A stretch of 64,000 nt of DNA, from contig JAQFVV010012405.1 in the NCBI GenBank assembly GCA_028023455.1, positions 9,443,923 through 9,507,922 of the forward strand, given 5' to 3'. Shown here piece after piece: positions 59,451 to 64,000 of this stretch. The DNA is from Epiperipatus broadwayi. Lineage: Eukaryota > Onychophora > Udeonychophora > Euonychophora > Peripatidae. Each line of letters begins with the position of its first letter. The stretch's first letter is position 1. The position numbers and the translations under genes are program-made. The notes beneath the pieces were generated by a model. That model saw only the letters and a list, made by a program, of their open reading frames with translations. It was not told the DNA's origin and made no database searches.

Positions 59451-59840
59451 TCAATAGTTATGATCTCTTTGACAAGCTTCAAAGATGGCCATTGGTTCCC
59501 TTTCTATGTCTTCATAGGCCTGTACAAAAACATTATTGTTAATTTGGTGAATAATGGTAAATGGGCTGTCATAAATATCTTGAAATTTTTTATAGACATG
59601 TTTTTCAGAATGACTTAACAAGATTAATTCGAATGATAACTTTATCACCTAACTGAAAAGTTTGGTTAGAGGTCTTCTGCTCAGTTATTCTTAGATCTCC
59701 TGTTTTTAATTATCTATATCTTGCTTTGGTCATGACCTACAAATTTGTATGTATCATATGACCAGCCTGGAATACCTGTCTGGAAGAGAAATCAATAGAA
59801 TGGGCATTTTTCAAACCCTCTTATCTCTTTATACAAAATA
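59451..59840 (-). pseudogene. LTR-retrotransposon integrase C-terminus
   Basis: On the minus strand a broken frame reads QKTSNQTFQLGDKVIIRINL and, after a shift, SHSEKHVYKKFQDIYDSPF, then IIHQINNNVFVQAYE to a stop. F.lGDkV followed by a K.f...Y.GPf.I...i..n.y pattern is the typical C-terminal domain of Ty3/gypsy-type integrases, which binds DNA. Only this end of pol remains. It lies downstream, on the same strand, of the gag-like piece at 60,466-61,290; the intervening pol is gone. Confidence 0.55.
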
Positions 59841-60465
59841 AAAAAACAGTAAATAAAGAGATCATATTCTTTAAATATTAATTCTTTTTCCTGTAAATAT
59901 AAAGCCATATAAGTGAATAACTACACTTCTATGATAGCCATGGTTGTTAATTTCATAAGGTATAACAGGAAATATTATATGCATAATATATAATTAAAGT
60001 TTTAAAAGTATCTTAACTATAAACATTTCTTTTTACTGGTAGTTTTTGATTATATTCCAAAATTATTTGTCTCACTATATATTTTTAATAATTATAATCT
60101 TCACATATCAAATTATTATCTCCTTGTTTTATTTAACAATTATAATAAAGGTTGAGTATATATTTCTTTTGAAAAAAAATATTTTTTTTTTGTAAAATCA
60201 TATTTTAATTTTTATTCATACATAAGTTCATTAATTTATTAATCAGATGCAGGGTCTTTGATGAAATAAAGCTGTTCAGGATAAAACTGGGATTAAACTT
60301 TCCCTTTCTCCATGTAATTTTCAAATACTCTCCACATTTTCAAATGAAATAACAATTTTTTTCTATTTATGCAACCATCTATCACTTGTTCATCCTTACT
60401 ATGAATCTTCCACTGGAGTCAATATTTAGTTAGTTTTCTAGGGGTTCTATTCCCCTTTTTCTTTT

Positions 60466-61290
60466 TCAAAACAGCTGTGACCTTTTAACCTTTACTTTCA
60501 ACCTTTCCCTTTCTCTACAATGGATGGCCTTATAAATTTGTGTTCCACACTTATAATTAATCATTTGGATTTTTAAATTTTCTATTCCTTCTACATTATC
60601 GTAAATTTTTCTCTCTAAAAATTCCTTTCCTTTGGAAATAATTTTATTTTCCAACCATACTTTATTTATGGTTTCTTGACTATCTTTAGCCTTTACTTTC
60701 TCACTTTGTTGTAACTGTTGAACATTTGGAAGCTTCATATCTTAGCTTTATTGCTCTCTTCTACATTTTATATCTACTACATCACTGGAACAATCTATTT
60801 CTATTCTTTTCAACCTTTCAATAGTAGTAGATATTTTCGAATGAAGCTGTTCCAGCACTCGTATCACTTTCTGTTTTTACCTCTTCTACTACTTTATGTA
60901 ACAATTATATTTTGCTTTCTTGCTCAATTTTATTTTGCTGTATGTCTAAGCCCTTCAACTTTATTCTCAATCTGGGTTAAACCTCCTTGTAACTTTTTTA
61001 TAATTTCTTCCCTCATTTGTTCATATCCCCTTTTCATTTGAGACTCCAATTTTTCAAACATTTCATTTTGATTTTCAGATTTTATGCCCATCGCCTGTAT
61101 TTGATTTTCATTTTTTTAAACTTTATGGCTGTGAGTTTATTTTAATTCTCAAACTTTATATCCATCATTTCTAATATTTTACACATCACTGCCATAAACT
61201 CATCTTTATTTGAGATTTCTATGTGATCTTTATTTTATTCCTCATTGGAAATGTTTTCTGCTTCTTTTTCTGGGGCATGCATTTTTGCTT
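60466..61290 (-). pseudogene. Gag-like coiled-coil remnant
   Basis: Minus-strand pieces: HAPEKEAENISNEE and ISNKDEFMAVMCKILEMMD (about 61,290-61,150), a charged helical stretch SENQNEMFEKLESQMKRGYE (about 61,090-60,950), and the 90-codon frame 60,738-60,466 (MKLPNVQQLQQSEKVKAKDS and so on). Long Lys/Glu-rich coiled coils of this type begin many LTR-retrotransposon gag proteins. Several stops break it. The link to the integrase end at 59.45 kb is inferred from strand and order. Confidence 0.4.
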
Positions 61291-61299
61291 TAGATCTAG

Positions 61300-63294
61300 T
61301 ATGTATCTAATTAATCACAATATTTAACTACAATGTATTTTTTTAATAAACTATTTCAAAATATTTTTTTCTAAATTTTTTATTCTATAAAATGGTGTGA
61401 TCATCATCCTTTTATTCTATAGTTCTTTTTATTATTATCCATCTGATTATTTGATTAACTGCCATTTCACTAGTTTTCCCTACTTATGCACATTCAATTT
61501 ATATTATTAGCTTATATTTTCTCTTAATATCAAAGTTCATCAAATATAAAATTCAATTCAGTTAATAATTTAACTGGTAGCCTCCCCTCTGTTCCCACAT
61601 TTCTTACCAAATTATTATTCTCTATTTATCAAATAGCCAGGATATGGAACACTCATATTAAATGCCAATTTATAACTGACTTGAATATTTTTTATTGCTA
61701 GATACTCAGGGTCATTTTTAAGCACATATGGTTATTCTTAAGCACATACATCAGGCAGCAATCGTAATGGTATTGCGATTTGTCAAAAGGAATCATCAAA
61801 ATAGAAGTTAACACAAATTATAATAATCATATAGATATAAAAAGTTAATGCTTAATAATTAAAATAATCTTTGATATTTCACACCCAAATCCAAATAACT
61901 AAAAAGAAACAAGATAGGAATAAAAATATAAATTAATTTGATCATAAATCATACTAATGGTCAGATATAGCTATAACAATAAAAATATTATAGACTATGT
62001 GACCTTTCCAGACCATTAATCATTCCTAAGTAACTGAAGGGAAAGTAGGTCCTCAATGGATTACAAATTTATGAGTGCCATCCCCAAACTGGGAAATCCA
62101 TATGAGGATATACCCTACCATCAGTATTATTAAAACACTACCATGACTAATTCAGTAGAATATGAACTATTATCTTCCTAGCTGTTAAAAATTTAATTTA
62201 TAAGTTTAAATAGTAGAACTTATGACAAAAGAAACAACAGGTCAGATTAATAACTAACAAAAATATTTTTTATAGAATAAGACATATAAAATATTTAAAC
62301 ATTATCATCCTTTAAGTGATCAGCCTTTTAAACACTAAAGTTTTATCAATGTCTTCAGCTTAAAATCCGTTTTATGTTATGATTAACATTTTTTCCTTTG
62401 TTTGTTTGCTTTTCATTATGGAGTTTATTTCAGCATTGAAGATGCTACATATTATCCTTGGAATTGTAGAAGCAATAATTATTTTTAATTCCTTTAGCAA
62501 CTTTAAATTGTAATTTATTCAGATCTTATTCCTTTAAATAATATCTCTTCACTTCTCCAAAGACAAATATTCCATGGCAGAGGATTTTCATTCATCAATT
62601 ATTTGTAAGCATATATTTTTACCATAGGTTTAGCAGAAGTCAGAAATGGCAGTTACAGGTCAATCACACATCAGGCTGAAGATAAGTAATTAATCTAAGT
62701 TACATTCATCCAGTATAAATGATACACACACACAGGAATTGCTCACCTCAAACCATAATATCCAATTTATATTTATTCATAACTTGACTGCAAGTAAAAA
62801 TGAACAAAATTTTATCAAATTGCTAATGATAATTGTAAAGCAAAATATAGACTAGAGATGCTGCAAGAATTCTACCTTTCAATAACAAATGTAAAATCAC
62901 ATTTTGTTTGAACCAACATTAATTAAAGTAAATAAATCATATTCTATTACTTTTCTAATCATATTCTTTTTGCGTATAGAAAAAAACATATTTGTTATAA
63001 TAAAAACCTCTCTATAAATTGATATTCTAACAAAGTAAAACTTAAATCAATCTTTTTTTAAAAAAAATCAATTTCAGTTATTTAAAATTTGAATAACTGA
63101 CCTTTGAACTTTAATCTTAGAGATGATACAAGCAAATTTTAATTTGTAAACAAAAAGAAATCTTTTTTTAAACTTACTTGTCTACTATTTTTTTTTAATA
63201 TCATTTTTATTAAAATTGTTACCCAAAGATAACCAGCACTTAACTACTCTTGAAGTCAATTATGTATCTTTTGTCACCAATACAATATACATAT
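61300..63294. other. AT-rich spacer, unassigned
   Basis: About 2 kb of AT-rich DNA without credible frames, repeats of the window or RNA features. Confidence 0.5.
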
Positions 63295-64000
63295 TGTAAT
63301 ACTTCTCTTACAATGCACACAATAACTTAGTGTGTGTGCACAAATATATATATATATATAGTTGAAAGGAAAAGTAGAAATAGATAGACAAAAATTTTTG
63401 TAGATATTTTCTACATGTCACTGAGAATAATAACAATTATAAAGAGTTAAATATTCTGAATGTAAAATAAAATTTCATTATGAAATAAATAGTTTAAAAG
63501 GTCTAAATAAATATTAATACTGTATTCTGATTTTGAAATTAAAAACAATCATGTTTTATGTTAAAATAGAACTGATAGTTGTAAACATTTCTATTATTCC
63601 AAAAAGTAGCTTTTAATTAAAAATGATTTGAAAAGATAAAAAAACAGTTTTTAATTAAAACAGTTTCAATTAGTGTTTTTGTCATCTCAGCTGACTATAT
63701 AAAAAGAGTTGATAAAAAACTAATTTAGTTGGCTGGTAGTTTTTTTTGTTAGTTTTTGGCTAAGCAGTTCCCATGAAATTATAATGGAAAACAAAAAGGA
63801 TGGCAAGTCCTTCAGCTGCTCTATGGTTTACTGTGGAGAAGTTTTGATTCACATAAAGTCAAACTCACTTTCTGTATTCACTAGCCTGCTACAAATGTGT
63901 TCTAGAAGACAGCCTGCTTGCCTGAAGTCTCTGGACCAAGTAAATGTTAACAGTGAACAGATTACAACTTTCCTGATGATAACCCTTACCCATCAGCTTG
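63295..64000 (+). mobile_element. LTR-like repeat D, runs off right edge
   Basis: Starts TGTAATACTTCTCTTACA, a worn form of the family's terminal hairpin, then follows copy A in order: gaaaggaaaagtagaaata, ggtctaaataaatatt, the TATA box at 63,698-63,706, and gcttgcctgaagtctctgga. The last base of the window lies inside it, so it may be the 5' LTR of an element whose interior lies to the right. Confidence 0.72.
63698..63706 (+). promoter_or_regulatory. TATA box of LTR-like repeat D
   Basis: TATAAAAAG about 400 bases from the repeat start, followed by agttgataaaaaactaattt as in the other copies. Confidence 0.55.

Noticed and set aside
60718-61041. 107-codon hydrophobic plus-strand frame
   Set aside because: Antisense of the charged coiled-coil remnant on the minus strand; hydrophobicity follows from complementing Lys/Glu codons.

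Overview
This window is AT-rich eukaryotic DNA, by eye about three quarters A+T, from an invertebrate-type animal genome that I cannot place further. No host gene can be supported. Every reading frame that resembles a known protein belongs to a retroelement, and nearly all are broken by stops or frameshifts. The animal assignment rests on the element set: an RTE-clade LINE with a trinucleotide 3' tail, Penelope-like elements with a GIY-YIG endonuclease, tRNA-derived SINEs, LTR-type repeats and fold-back DNA elements with very long inverted arms.

Layout. 0-6 kb: the 5' end of one RTE LINE runs off the left edge; then a tRNA-Gly-derived SINE, a 5'-truncated RTE LINE (1.1-3.6 kb), a duplicated ~205-bp repeat, an (AT)n tract, a LINE 3' fragment and a long tRNA-headed SINE. 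6.5-24.9 kb is a nested stack. Penelope-like copies in two orientations form the base. One is split at 9,076/19,422 by an element with ~1.7-kb inverted arms. That element is split at 10,850/17,160 by two fused LTR-like repeats, and the second LTR carries a further ~2-kb insertion. A second Penelope copy is split at 21,565/24,244 by an RTE LINE with a clean 12-bp target duplication. 25-36 kb: mostly featureless AT-rich DNA, a solo LTR-like repeat (27,339-29,759, minus), an (ATT)n tract, and a second fold-back element (32,291-34,954). 36.8-42.4 kb: a diverged arm of the first fold-back family, a near full-length RTE LINE with perfect 11-bp target duplications (37,953-41,025), a LINE 3' fragment and an inverted SINE copy with a perfect 13-bp target duplication. 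42.6-64 kb: scattered gag, integrase and LINE C-terminal relics, several striking hairpins, SINE copies, and an LTR-like repeat leaving the right edge at 64,000.

How the parts relate. The LINE, SINE and Penelope copies are retrotransposition products. Their ends show target duplications, trinucleotide tails and inverted (twin-primed) heads, so LINE machinery probably mobilised the SINEs. The LTR-like family is recognised by TGTAAC...GTTACA ends, a conserved TATA box about 420-500 bases from the 5' end in four copies, and a conserved AATAAA. The order of insertion between 6.5 and 25 kb can be read directly from the interruptions.

The best leads for something undescribed are the two long-inverted-arm elements, the LTR-like family with no visible coding interior, the CpG-containing ~2-kb insert at about 13.6-15.6 kb, the near-perfect 65-bp hairpin at 48.1 kb, and the three-hairpin tRNA-like unit at 54.0 kb.
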